Part shown: positions 24,701 to 39,700 of the stretch, in pieces
Layout: each line of letters opens with the position of its first letter
How positions within the stretch are numbered: position 1 is the stretch's first letter
Origin: Apostichopus japonicus
Lineage: Eukaryota; Echinodermata; Holothuroidea; Aspidochirotida; Stichopodidae
Reading direction: 5' to 3'
Length of the DNA stretch: 64,000 nt
Assembly: GCF_037975245.1 (NCBI RefSeq)
Contig: NC_092568.1
Coordinates: 17,997,001 to 18,061,000 of the forward strand
Position numbers and translations under genes: made by a program
Notes under the pieces: model-generated
Seen by the model: the letters and a program-made list of their open reading frames with translations, nothing else
Told to the model about the DNA's origin: nothing
The model's database searches: none

Positions 24701-27700
24701 AGATCCCTCGGAATGGACCCACTGGAGTGAGTGGAGATGGTCGCTAGGGACAGTTCGCTCAGATTGGAGCTGCTGTGGGCGTGTTGGTGAGGTTTCGGAG
24801 TTTCTGTCATTGGACTATGAGATGGCGCCATGTGTTCGTAGTCCAAAGTCTTGGGTTTGTAGAGGTGCTCGGTGGGGCTATACCGTTCCGCCCTGGCGTA
24901 ATTGGTCCTTTCCTTGTGACTTGAACGTGGTGCTGACATACTCTGTTGTTTATTGCTGGACTGCATGTAGTTCTCAGGTAGAATGTCCTTGGAGACTGAG
25001 ACAGTGTTGTCATGGAAACGTTCATAGTCATCATCTTTGCTATCGTACCATTTGTCATTACTATTGTTAAGATGAAGTGCATCCCTGCTTCCAGTTAGTT
25101 TGATTGTTGCCTGTTGTGTGAAAAAAATATGGTTTTGTTTTTGTCCTTAACAATTTTTTTTTTTTTCCCCCGTCGAGAAATTACTATTTTGCTGAGGAGA
25201 TTGAAAAATGCAATTTCATCTTTCCACTAGTCAATGGAGATATCATTTTATCTAAATGTTTTTGGGGAATTCCTTTGATCTGGGCTTGTACGAGTGAAGA
25301 ATTTTTGTTTGAATCAGAAACAAAAAACCACATCGCAAGCATCTTCCCATTGGGGCTCATACAATTTCTTATATCATTAGAGAACTAATATTGAAAGAAT
25401 TAAAAACAGGTACTTAAAAGTTTAAAGAATAGTACTGGGCAAATTTATTGTCTGTTTGTGTTAATATATTGACAATATAAAAGTTTAAAAAGTGTCCTCT
25501 GTATTCGAGCCCAAAAAAACAAACATTAGCAATGAAGTGGGTAACCATGACAACAGCCTCTTACCTGTGCAATGTTTTCTCTTTTATATTGCGGTGTAGT
25601 AGAGACAAACTGATTCTATGATGGCTGAGATGACATTTACAAGATAAAAAGATGAAAGATTGTCCTCTCGAAATTGAGGAAGACACCTTTTTTTACATCA
25701 ACATAGAGTGCGTAACCATGACAACAGCCTCTTACCTGTGCAACATTTGCTCTTTTATATTGCGGTGTGGTAGAGACAAACTGATTCTGAGATGACTGTG
25801 ATGACACAGAACTCTGAGACTGGTGATAATACTTCTTCTCCTTCTTGGGCGCTGAACGGGCACTGTTGTCTGTGAACGCTGTACAAGAAATGAAAACGGA
25901 GTAAAATGAAAACTGGAGACAGATTCATGGTGACAGATGAGTGACCGAATCATGGCGACAGATGAGTAACCGTGGTAACAGTACACTCAAAGACCAGTCA
26001 AGAAAAAAATGGTTACCTTATGTATATCAAGAAGAGCAAATAATTAAAAAGAACCATCGAAAAATATTCAAAGCAAGAAAGTGAACAAACTTGCTGCAGT
26101 TTGTTTCTACTACAGTGATTGCCTCATAGATAACCTTTGACCCTTTTGTTCCTTAACACCAAAATTTAGCCACTGATCGACAATAACTGTTAACAAGCTC
26201 GATGCCAGCATTGAAGGAATTCAAACCGAAGACCCTCAAAATGAATGACCTTTGACATCAGAATCCTCAACATCAACCTTATACAAAACAAAAATGATGT
26301 GCGACTTAAATGAATACTATGTGTTTATGCCGAATGCAACATTCGACTGAGACTTAACAGAGAAATGACCATGCATGGGGGAGTTGAGCGCATAATTAAT
26401 ATAATATAATATTAATATAATATAATATAATTAATTACAACATCACAGTCATTCACCTCAGAAATGTAATTGCAAAGACACTAACCTCTAGACCTGTAAT
26501 CCCCCTCAAACGAATTCTCACGAGAGTGATTTCTCGACGCAATTTTGTCCAATTCCTCTTGGGAGCTTCTCATACGTAGCGGCAAGTCTTTGGGTCGCTG
26601 GGGGGACCGATGGCCCTCCCTTACACTCCTCCTCTCCTGAGCCAATCTCATTAAAGAACGGTCCACGTTTTCCGCTCGCCCTCCCAGGTGGCTCTCCATC
26701 CTTACGCCTCCTGTGTCGCCTTGGTCGTCGAGGTTTTGCCAGTAGTTTACCGCGTGGCGATATTTCCTCTGTCTATTCTCGGGCTGGTCGTCTATGCTTA
26801 TCTTCCTTTCAAAGGTCTGTATGGCTACCCTGACGTTCCCCGGGTTCGGCAATCCTTCGTCGTTCACAGTCGGTGGGTACGGATAACTGCTGGGGGACGA
26901 CTTGCCAGTTCCTGAAGGCGCAGGCTCTGAAAGAAAATAAGAATTTCAGACCAGAATAAATAGCAGAGCTAAAGGTTAAGTGAAATAAAAATGAATATTA
27001 ATACAAAACAAGTCAACAGCAAAAGAATATTACAAGGAGCATCAAAAACTCACATTCTATTTTAAGGATGCTTTTTTTTATATAAATTTTTAACATTTAT
27101 ATTTGATGAAAGTCCAACCATAAACAAACTTTGGGGTACTGGCTATATTTTTGAGACTGGTATCGACTACTGAAGAGAATAATATAAATGGTTACCTCTG
27201 GAGGTGGCATGGAATGTATTGTATACTTTGGTCGGTCCTCTACCGGTGCTTCGGGATCGTGTGAAGGCCGGTCTCATGTTGTGCACGTCTTCATCGCTCG
27301 AGATGTATTCCATGGGGGTTGTCCCTCTGGGAATCAAAACAGAATTACAAACTTGATGATTAACAGAGTGTATATTTTATTGTGGTGTAATAGTTGCTTT
27401 TTTTTTGCTCTGCTCCTTTCATTCATGAATAGTTAAGCACCCCCCACCCCCCCCCACCCTCCATTGAGAAGTCGCCAAAGCAAGTAGATTGTCGATTGAA
27501 CATTTATCGAGGTATATGAAATTGTTTGCAATTTCCACTGTTGGACATGTCTGGAAAAATGTCCAATTATGTTTTATTACAGTGCTCTGGTTGACACAAG
27601 AGAGCACCCATTACGTGAGGTCTGTCTACTTTGCCTTGCATTATATGTTCGTAATTCACACAGTTTGAACACAAGTCGAATGTTTAAATGTGACGAAAGT

Positions 27701-30700
27701 GAAACACTGGCTAGTTGAATGTGAATGACAATGCCTGATATGAATAAACAGATTCATCTTTATTATTACAAATACAAAATGTCAAAGATCAAACCATACA
27801 CTTTGCAACATGGCCATATTTCTCGAAAAGTTTCGTCTGTCGTGCTTAAAAAGACTAAAAATGTTTTTCTTTTCTCTTTCCCAATATACATTCCATTCTA
27901 GTATCAGTTAGTTACCTTTCCATAGTCCTCTCAGTAAAACATTTATACATTTAGTCAGCAAAAGGGTTTGCCTCTGATACGTTATAATGGTATTGGTCGT
28001 AACTCCAATCTAAAATCTGACTTACTTTATTCCTTTTTCAGGATGCACAGAGATCGCGATTCAAGGTAAGTGAAAACTTGACGCTTAAAATAAGAATAAA
28101 TACTTGATTTAACAGATATTTAAACTACCTCATAAGACTTCCATCTCCACATGGGGTGAAAACTTGATGCTTAAAATAAAGAATAAATCCTTGATTTTAC
28201 AGACTATTTAAACCTACCTCCTAGGGCTTCCATCTGCATACGGGGGTACCACAGATACCTTGACCGTCATGGATGTCCTGAGTAAGTCTATCATCTCCTC
28301 GTGCGTTTGGGTGCAAACTGCAATCTCACATATCTGAAAGAGTAAATAGAATTTATCGACATCATCAAGCATGTCCGACCGGGAGATCCTCCTCTACAAC
28401 CAAAGCATTAAAATGTGAAACTCAGATCCAACTACAACCTAGGCCTATGGCACTTTCATAGTAAGATGAACCTAGCCTTCTAAGCACCTAATAATGAAAG
28501 CCGAAGCTGTAAATGATTTGATGACATATCAAGGCTTATCGTCACCTAATTGAGCCCTATTCATGAAAGAAATACTGATGGGGGTGGCAAGTGAGAAAAG
28601 TACTTCAAAATGTAACAGTAAATTTGTTTCACGCTACTTTCTAGAGCAATTCTAAGGGAGGAAAGAAGATAGCGTTTTCCTTATTTCTGAAATGAAACAG
28701 CAACCAGCTTTTTTCAAGCTGTTGCTTCCAGGTGAGATGGAGTTGTTCAACAATTACACAATTGCTATAGGCCAGTTAGTTGGAAAGTGCAATTTTAGCG
28801 TGGAGACAGGTATAGTACATCATCAGTTTCAAATTTCCAAGACATTTGATATTAAATGCCGCTAAAAGTCAGAAAGACAGAAATACTTGGAAGTTTGATG
28901 AGCTAACCTCGACCAGTCTTGCACCTTTCCTGAGGCCGGCTTGCCATGTGTATCCGTACGGGTCTACTTCCACCACGATACCTTGGAAGTGAACGTGAAA
29001 TCCCAACTGGCCTAATCCATTCCGACGAAGGGTGATCTCCTGAGTCTACGGGAAGATTGAGAAAAAATAATAATAACGAGATGTTGTTTACCCTTGTCTT
29101 TGTACAAGATGTTCTAATTACATTGTTGGGATAATAATCATAGCAAATGGTGACTTAAAGGAGAAAAATATTCTGAAATATTTTTTAACACAATATTGTC
29201 ACAACTATGACAGGAATCTTTCACTGGGGCTCAAAGTACTGATTGAAACCGCTTTGCAAAGCAATGAAGACAAAACGTCATTTGTATGTTTTAGAAGATA
29301 ACAGCGATTTGCAAAAAAAGAAATTTGTACTAATTTAATATTTATGCGGTTATGGCAAAAAGCCACTAAAATCCGGACGTATCTCATAGAAGTTGTAGAA
29401 ATGGACAGAAAATCTTCATCTATTGACTTCATGGAGTAAGTCACTAATACACATTAATTACAAGCAAGTAGGTGCCCACTTCAAATTTAGTTTAAGCATA
29501 TCCTACATAAGTCACTGCGAGGGGAAAAAACCTCACCTTAATTTGTTCATCCTTACTAGAAACACATAACACCATTTCGGGTAAACTCTGTCCAGGACTC
29601 TTGTGGGTGGGGGGGGGGGTTAAGTTGGCATTGCCTAAACAAAGTTAGGCCATTGCGCTAATGGTTTTTAAGTATCTCGTGAATTGCTTTCTCCATGACT
29701 GTAAATTCGAGAAATTCTGCCTTTCATTTTCCGAGTTTGTGTTCACCTAACAGTCATCACATCTGGTAAGAAATTATGATCTAACCAACAATAATTTCAA
29801 CACAAACTCAGTTTAATTATGTTATCGAACATCCCAGCCTAAGTTGTGAGTACTTCCTATTGCTGACTTCAAAGATGATATATCCAGCTAATATAGGTAA
29901 TTCCTCATATGAAGAATGCATACAGAAAAACAAGTGAGAATGGATCTTTTACCACGAAATCCATTTTCAACAGATGAAATGTTACCTTGGTTCCTGTAGT
30001 CACAGCTTCCAACCTCTTGACTATTTCTGGAATTTCATCTAAATCGTGGTCGTTGATCCTCATCCTTATGCAGTTGCCCTCGTTAAAGTAGAGCTTAAGA
30101 CTAATAAACAAAAGAACAAGCAAAAGAAAATAAATGACTTAGCATAACAACGGAACGACGATATGTTATCAAAGCTGCGCTCTAGACCTAAATATTTTCA
30201 AAATGCCACAATGTTCGCTTACAAAGTTGGGAAATCATTCATATTGACTTTGTGAAAAAATTGCTCATAATTTGAAGAAAAAAAGCAGAAGAAATATTTG
30301 TGCTGTGCTGTCTTTGTGAAAGAAGCTGATCTCTAAGTGATGCAACAGCAAGCCGCCTATCAGTAATGAAAAGATCGTTGAGACCAAACGAAAAAGCCAT
30401 CTCTTTTGTTTTCCCCTGGAGCACAAAATAAAATTGAGACTGTTGACGCTTTTAATTTCAGCAACAAGAACATTTGCCTCAATCCATAGACTCAAGGGTA
30501 GGCTGGAGGCTAGAATCATCCACTAAAAAAGTTGGCCTATTTCCAGGCTACCTGATACCATACCCCATACTTTAGTAAACATTAGCACTCTAGAAGACTT
30601 TCTGACAGCTTTTCTGCTTTGACTCAACATCAACAGAACTAATGATGAAAACATATGATTCACCTGTGGGGCTGTGGAGTCCAACCAATAACAGCTTTAC

Positions 30701-33700
30701 AAGGAATACTGAATAAAGTTTCTCTGCTCTCGGTCTTCAGGAGTACGATCATATCAGGAGAGATGCCCAGAAAGCAACTGACTGGATCGGCTAGACTGTA
30801 ATCTTCCATCTGGATCATAGTTCAATGAAAAAAGGGGGAGGAAAAAAATGGGAATGATGATTGATGAATGTTGAAGAAAAATCACAGAAGTAAATATTAT
30901 GGATGACATTCTTAAAGAGTTTATTGATGTAAGAGATATTTTGATACATTCATATTCAAAACAAAGTGAACAAAAACGTTGAAATACCAGAGGGGTAAAA
31001 CGGGAATGCAAACACAGCACTAAAGGGTGTTGATAACTACTGTAACAGGGCATAATAGGTGTACACATCTATGAAGTAGGCAAAACAACAACCAAATCCT
31101 GAATCAACAATATTGTAATGAGACACAAAAAACAACTTCAGTTGAATTGCCCATGGCAATATCATTCACTCAGCTGATTGCAAGATGCATTCACAAAAAA
31201 TTATGTACCAAATTTCAACAAAAAAAAATCATATCTTTGTCAAAGAAAATGCTATCAGCATGTGGTTTTCACCTAAAAGATGGAGGAAATTGTCGGCATT
31301 TTTTTGCTCACAGCATTCGACTTCAGGCTACCGGAATATCCCTTTAAACTGACTCTATTATCCTTTTTGCCTGTATTCTCAGCCCAAGGGACATTTTAGG
31401 ACTAGCTTAAACATCAGTAGAACCACTAGGCTGATCTCTTTCTCTTTTTATTTTGTTTGTTTTAAATTACATTAAACTGCACAGAAGGTGAAATATCCAC
31501 ACAGTCACCTTCGGTCCCTTAACATAGCTCATATTTTATTTGCGATATTATGCCTATCCTGTTTATATCCTAATATTAATGGCTTTCACTTTCTCTCATT
31601 TTCATGACGCTAGTCTGTATCTTTGTGGAATATTTCCCCTCCAAGTTTACTCTTCATCTTTCAACATTTGCGTCAGTCTTCTGTTTAATAAAACACGCTG
31701 TCATTCATTCACTGATATTAACCAAAATCATTTCAAAAATAACAGGAAATTCTACTGAAACAGGCAAAGGTTATTTCTACATGATGAATTCACCGCCATA
31801 CGTAGCATGCTGGTAACATTCATGACACACAACCCTCTCAAAAATGCTTTACCTCTTTCTCGATGGAAAGATCTCTGTCAACAGGGGTGATTTCTTTTTC
31901 AATTTTTTTTTCTGTTTGAGTATTTTCTGTCAAGACATTTTCTGATATAATCAAAAAGAGACATTTTCACAGCCTGCAATATGTGGACGGTGAGTGTGAT
32001 GTATTATGTCAACAAAAATAACACCGTTGTAGTAATTGGAGCTTCAATGTTAGATAACTGACTACGTGTTGTGACAGATGTGATTACACACATACGCACT
32101 TGTGATAACACATAACACATACAAATCTTTTTATGTACATGTGTATTGAAGTACTGACTAGATTATTTTTTTAGCCTCTGAAGAAGATCCTGCTAGGATT
32201 GAAACGTCAGGCCAACTTACTTTTACACATTCCCTTACACAGGCTCTAGTGGATAAGCAGTTTGCTAACAGTTTTATTTTATTTAGATTATCATTTGCAA
32301 GATTCTTTGGCTAAAATATTCATTACCGAGAAAACATTTTAGATCCTGGACTGACAATCCATTGGTGAGACAATCTTTGTGTACTACTACACTGCTTCTT
32401 CCTTATACTATACCTTCACATATTAAAGTGGATAATGGCAGTATTTCAACACCTTACTACACTTCTCAACAGATTCACTTTCTTTCTCTTTTTCAGTTTT
32501 CTTTTTAATTTTTTTTTTATTTAATTTAATTTTTTTTTTTTTAATTTAATTTTTTTTTTTTTTTTTTTGCTAAAAATTCACAATTAGCTATTAGTTAATC
32601 TTAAAAAATGAATAACAGTGAAAAGTTGAATCCCCATTTTCTTATATATCCAAAGTATGCTAGGCCTATGCAAAGGGTGCTGTGAATTGTGGGGCAGGAT
32701 CCCTGCCGAGTACAGATTTTACACATATAAAACCTAAAGAAGCTTTCTAAAAGAGTGACAAAAAAACACAATTTAATGCAACAGATTGAAATAATTAAGG
32801 CGTTCAAGAGTATTTTTTGATGCCCTAAGATGTTATGTTGTAAATTTAACCGGCATGCAGTTTGATCAACTCAACGTTTTTCACCATTCAATGTATTTTA
32901 CCAATAGGGAATTTGAAAAATTTCCTGTTATTGATAACTTTTTCTTGTTTTTGTGGATTTATGCTTGAAATTTTCTGGGATAAAAGAAAAAGAACATGTG
33001 ATATTGATACAGATATGCCTAGGTTAGTGATAAAATGAACTGGACGTGTTTGCACACATAATCCACTGCTGAAGAGAGATGAGCAGTTAACTACAACGGT
33101 AAATACTTTGCTAAAACTGAGAACTACTCATTTTAAACATAAAAGGAGAGCTTTTCATGATTGTTCACTAGGTTTAATATGCAATGTTTTATTACAGTTA
33201 GGATGAATAATTAGCCTGCAAAGGTCAACGAACTATGTGGTATAAAATTTAATGCAGTAAACTTTTAGCTGATACATAGCAAATTATAAATCAAAACGAT
33301 TAAAATGTTGATAATAATAAGGCAACTTAAAGTATGGTGTAGTAGTAGTTAGAATAAACTATAACCAGAGGGACACCCCCTCCCAGCGGTTACTTGTCTT
33401 TATATACATTACATTTGCAGCACAAGAGTTAAAGAGTAGTTTGCAAGCAAACCCTGACTAAAGTTCTAACTGCATGTACCTAAGCCAACCTTTGACCTAC
33501 ACCTAAAACGGCAAGGAGGTTCCTACCACACATGGGGAAGTCAAATCAGCATGAGATTCACATCTTGAATAAGACCTGACCTTGAGATATTTCATAGGGT
33601 TTTGACTTCTGCAAACCTGACATAAGCTTTCACCTATATAACAAATTATGGAGTAATTTTACTTATCATTTGGATACTGTACCATGCATATATAATCTCT

Positions 33701-36700
33701 TTTGAAGGTTAAGTCCTCAAGATAAAGTACTTTTGCTATTTTGACCTCTGGTGACCCCAAATGACCTTTGACCTCCACCCACAATAATAGAGTTCTTTTG
33801 CTCACTATAAGAAAGATACATACCCAAAATACCCAAAATGAGCGATGTGATGTAACCTATCCTGGGATATCGTGTTTACAACGTTTTTATCGTGTTTATA
33901 AGGCTTTGCAGATTGTGACCTTTGATGACCCCAAATGAACTTTGACCTCCACTAAAACAACAAAGTCCTTGTACTCATTGTAGGGAAGCCACAAGCAAAA
34001 TATTACAGCAAAATAAAATATCTTATCTGGGGATATCATGTTTACAAGGATTTCAAATTTTGACCCCTGGTGACCTTAAATGAACTTTTGACCTACACCA
34101 ATTTGTGTAACAACTTCACACTACATAAGGCTTTCTCTCCATGCATATATTGTGTTTTACAAGCTAGGGTGTCACATTCACACACACACACACGTCAACT
34201 TGACTGCATAGGTCAAAATGGGGGAGCGCATAGTAAAGTGGGGCAGTAGAGTGGGGCAGCAAAGTGGGGGTTGAAACAAAATTCAAGAAGCCTGCAAAGT
34301 TTATATTCTCTGTGGTTACAAATGACATTTTACTTTTTAAGCATCTAAATGACAAAAATATGTAATATGGATTACTTTGAAAAATATGAAAATGTAAAAA
34401 TTATGAACAACAAAAAGAAAATGCTGAGTTGGTTTGAGGATTTGATCTCCCTGAAGGAATCAAAGTATTCAAAATATCAAGAGGGAAGGAATGGTGGCAA
34501 ACGCTGTGAACAAATGCGAGACAAGATGTCATCATGCAAGTTAACAGAACAAAGATGGATGACCGAAAACGGTAAAAATCAAGCAGGCAACACAGTGTTG
34601 GGGTACCTGTAGATGTAGATGAGATCCTTTGGTTATTGGTGCCCACAGATAGACCTGGAGGGGGATAGAGGTAGGGAAGCTATGACAATGATGGACAAGA
34701 AATTGAAAAAAAGATTTGAGATTGAAAAAGACAAACAACCTCATGTTAGTCCTCGGTTTAGTAGTTGAAGAGAAAAGTGCTTGGGTAGAGAGAGAGTGCT
34801 TTTAGAGTGTCTCCACATTCAACAGTGCAAACTTCAGACATGAAGAGTGCGGAACCAACATCTAAATGTAAAACGCTATGACTGAAAACTGGAGAGCAAC
34901 GAAGCTGTGCTAGTGCGGTGCAAGATAAGAGACCACTGTTGTCATGGTAATGATACAAAGCGTTATGTAACATCCATATATACAAATGCACAAACTTCTG
35001 ACAGATCTGGGGTCGTTTGGCATTTCAAGAAAATGATGTGACGTACATATAAACGGTCAATGAAATGGTTAAAAATTTTGCACGAAAAACCTTCCAAAAA
35101 ATGTGCTTGATGTAATTATTATATCTATAGCTTAAGGGGATTTCTCTAGCAGTGACTTAATGAGGTTCATGATATATTGAATGCTAGTTTCATATCAGTA
35201 AAAACAGTTCCTCTGGAAGGCTTCTGTATCATTTTATAGCTTTAACAAGGAAAGAAAAGACTGATGGAAGAATGACATGGTACTGGTTCTTTGCTCCATG
35301 TGCTTCAAGTTTAAAGTATATGCACATCTGTGAAATACTTCTAACCCTCTATAACAGCGAATTCCTTGGTATCGAAAGCCATTCGGCCATTTCAGCATGT
35401 TAACTTTAGATAGTCGTCACTAAGGACTAAAGGCCTTACTTACCATGATATCCCAGACTAAGGCTCCTTTGGCTCTGAAATCTGGAGCTGGCCGAGGGCA
35501 ACTCTTCTCTTTCTTCTTATTAAACAGAGAGAACTTTCCCCCAGGGTCAATAGTGGAGTTGGTCACATGGTTCATGGCTAGGTCCTTGAGGTATTCTTTC
35601 CTCGTTCTGGTTGCCATGGCGACAAATTTTTCCGTTTTGTGTACTGCGTTTTCGGCGTTTATTGCTGCAATGAGAAAATGAACAGATGACTTGCCTGATT
35701 GGTCTTGAGCAGAACCCATAGCCAATCATTTCTTTTAAGACTCACTCATGTCGTTTTGTTTCTTGTTAGTTTATTTTTGTTTATTTGTTTATTTTGGTTT
35801 GCTATGTTTGGTTTACTTATAATAAATACTCCACCGCTGAAGAGCTAATGATCTATATCATATATAATAATACTTGAAAGCTCATCTAAAGAGTGGAAAA
35901 AAAAATAAGGAAGCACAGATGTACAGTATATCTTTACTAACAATTTTTCTAGCATAATAATTGCTTTTAAACGTATCTTCCTTAGTTTAAGTCTCACTTT
36001 CCATTTTGAGAGATAATTCTTTATTATCAATATCAATCTGACATACGATATGACAAGACTGGCTCGTGGACACCACCCACTGCTTCAGTGTCTTTATATC
36101 ATGTATTTAGATAAAGTTGTTTTGATGGTCCATTTGTTCTTGTCAGATAAGCAACTTCGGCATCTATTATTACATTCACATTCAAATCACATTGTGCATC
36201 AGTAATGCCATGAAGGTCAGAAGTTTCATTTTCCCTCTAAAATCCAGATATTGTATGACTCTTGGCATTTGGATACATATATGAACAGTATAATTTTACC
36301 ATTTTCTACTATCTTAATTTAAGACTTCCTTCACAGGGTGACATTTTATTTTTACATGGATTTTTGCCTCCCTCTATTATTTTCAGATACATTCACAAAA
36401 TTACAAAAACTCCATCTAATACTATGCAACGAAATCAAATGCTGTCGGGGTGACGTTTCACCCACTAATACGGAATAATTTTCAGCAGAATTTTTTTTGA
36501 CAGACCCGTTTAACTACTATAAAGCCTTGAGAGCTAAAAAGTAACAAATACAAAGTTTTCATACAACTCGTTATCATTTCTCATCTGTTATGGCCTGATC
36601 GATAAACCTTTCTGTTTCCAAGTTCATGATATTACGTAAACAACCGTTTTTTTGGCAGATAGGGACGGATACCACAGGCATCCTCTTCACCCCCACTGTT

Positions 36701-39700
36701 AATTGTACTTTCCTTCCTTGAAAATTTAACATTAATTATTACTCTACCGAATAATGTGAAGGAACGTTCTAAATATTGACCTGAGATAAAAATACATGTG
36801 ACTATGACCGGTCTCTCAGACAAACAATCAAACATTTTTTTGTGCCCATGTGGAGAACATCAAAGTGATCGATTGTTGCTTCAACCAATCTATCGTATCC
36901 TTTTTACATGCTGTTTATGGGCTAACCATCTTATCCCAACTTCCTCTTAAACCACCAAATCACACTGGTCTGATCTACTTTTCGTTCCTTCCTGTCATTA
37001 ATTCCTTTCAGATGCTTTTGGATTTCCTTGATAACAATAAGGACAAGATGCGACGCTTGAACTCGTCCTATTTGTACCGGCGACCATAAATTAATACACA
37101 AACTTCTCCAGGGAAGTCTTTCCTAATGTACTTATGCAAATGCCACTAAAACAGAAAAAGAAAAAGAGGAAAAAATTGAATTGAATTTAGAGGAAACAAC
37201 AATATGTAGGTTATCCTGCCTGGACCCTTCTAGATGAGCCTACATCAATAAACAATGTCATGACCTCCTTTGTTAATAGTGGAAAACTCCCATTTAGCAA
37301 GGTCAAATGGGGTCATGCAGATTCTAAGTTGGCGCATTATGAATAAGCCACACACAATCATGACACTTGCCAGCAACCCCCATTCTTGAGCTATCCCATC
37401 TATAACATTCTCAGGTTAGAGCCTCTGTTGGATTCACATGACCTTTGACCTCCACCTGTACATGTTGCACACCATAGGACCAATCTATCATTCATGGTAA
37501 ACTCCCATCGTTTGTGGATTTTTTTTATATTGCTATGACATACTGTACATATATATTGCTATTACAAATCCATATTTTTTCTAATACTTTAATTATATGG
37601 AGTACAGTAGGGCAATTCGTCAAGCCTGGGAGGGTTTATTGTGTTCTACTTCCTTCATATCATGTCTCTTTTTACCACTTTCTTCTTACTATCTGATTAT
37701 TGTAAATATTAAATACATGTTGTTTGAGAAACAATGGAATAGACAGACTTTCCACTGCTGACCTCAAATGACCTTTGACTCGCGTTGGATTCAGTGCTCA
37801 AAATTTCCTTGCCCAATCACTTTTTTAAGTTGGTGTTAGTCACATGTAAAGGAGCAAATTGTCACTTTCACTTCATTCACTTGAAATGGCACTTAACAAG
37901 TCAAGCGAAAAAGATTTATATTGTTATATGATTTTCCTGTCAAAACGTTACCACGCTACTTCAAATACTTCTGTTCGATGAGACTATGCCTTTAACTACT
38001 GGACACATAGCAGACAAAAGCTTGAAAACTTAAAATGATGTTTTCAAAAGCAATCAAGTTCCAAGAGCTGACAAGCATCTCTCGACAATGGGAAGTGAAC
38101 CCCAGAATGTATCAAGTTATTATTGATTAGTAAACGATTAACAATCATCACTATCGCTTTTGTTTACTTAATTGTTATGAATGTGTTCATTAACTTCCAT
38201 GACAAAGGAAGAAACCTACAGTACACTATTTTCACTATACTCTCTCGTTGTGCATGAGTCTAACTGAGACACATATCTAACACAGACACCTATCTAAGTG
38301 AGACACCTATCTAATGCAGACACCTATCTAAATGAGACACCTATCTAAGTGAGACACCTATCTAAGTGAGACATCTATCTAATGCAGACACCTTTCTAAT
38401 GCAGACACCTAAATGAGACACCTATCTAAGTTAGACACCTATCTAAGTGAGACACCTATCTAAATGAGACACCCATCTAAGGCAGACATCTCAGTGAGAC
38501 ACCTATCTACATGAGACACCTATCTAATGCAGACAGCAATCTAAGTGAGACCCCTATCTAATGCAGACACCTAAATGAGACACATATCTAAGTGAGACAC
38601 CTATCTAAGTGAGACACCTATCTAAATTAGACACCTATCTAAGTGAGACACCTATCCCAGTGAGACACCTAAATGAGACACCTATCTAAGTGTGACACCT
38701 ATATAATGCAGACATCTAAATGAGACACCTATTTAAGTGAGACACCTATCTAAGTGAGACACCTATCTAATGCAGACATCTAAATGAAACACCTATCTAA
38801 GTGAGACACCTATCTAAGTGAGACACCTATCTAAGTGAGACACCTATCTAAGTGAGACACCTATCTAATGCAGACATCTAAATGAAACACCAGTCTAAGT
38901 GAGACACCTATCACTTTATACTCATACCTCCTGACCATTCATTCCACAACACAACACTCTCTCTAACATTGTCATTGTGTAATTTAAACATGAAGGACAG
39001 CTATCTGTCAGTATACAGTATTAACTTTCACTGCGATATCCCATTTATCCGTATCCTCGTATCATCGTGGTTGGATAGTTGTATTATCTAAAGGATATCC
39101 GTCAGGATGTAAGGATTTGTGTTACACATTCTTATGTCAATACCTAGAAACCAGAAAACATCCATGCTTGAAGAACTGTAAGTGCCAAAGTAACTTGATA
39201 TGTAGTGATACATGTTTTGATATTTTTTGTGGTCAAGGAGCTGTTTACATTTGAAGCTTAACTTCTCTTGCACTGTCATCAATATGATGTTTCAATGTAT
39301 AACACAGTCTTACTGTGTTACAAGGATGCTACAAAGAGATGCTTACGCTAAGTCAAAGCCAGTAAATATCAAAATCAACGTGAGTACTTTAAAGCCTCGT
39401 TATAGCCTTCCATTATAAACAGCGACAAACAGATACCATAAAATATGTAGATGGTTTTTCTTGACACAAATGTGTACCAAATCCCTGGAATTCAAAGTGG
39501 GGGGTCGTGACCCTTTCTATGGTTACCAACATGCAAAGCCTGATATATAACTATAAACCAAAGGGTCAATACATCCACCTGTGCATTTGTCCAAATGAAT
39601 GCTATGAATAAGCAAAGGTCAAATTTGGCAATGGCTGGACCTCTCGGAATGTAACCAAAATTTTGGCAAAAAAAGGGTAAATCATCAAGATTTTGTGATT

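Larger units (their letters stand above)
30810..35443. other. SIPA1L 4.6-kb intron
   Basis: Contains a Penelope-like tail at 32165-32282, a long T-rich tract at 32497-32568 and a repeat of the TGACCT family at 33370-34210. Open frames at 31540-31816 and 34349-34646 show no family resemblance. Confidence 0.6.

Noticed and set aside
24421-24747. Plus-strand open frame of 108 codons
   Set aside because: Shadow of the large SIPA1L exon on the minus strand, which has phase-matched splice borders and family motifs.
34349-34646. Opposed open frames of 87 and 81 codons
   Set aside because: Low-complexity Lys/Asn-rich or shadow composition inside a SIPA1L intron; no domain, no splice evidence.
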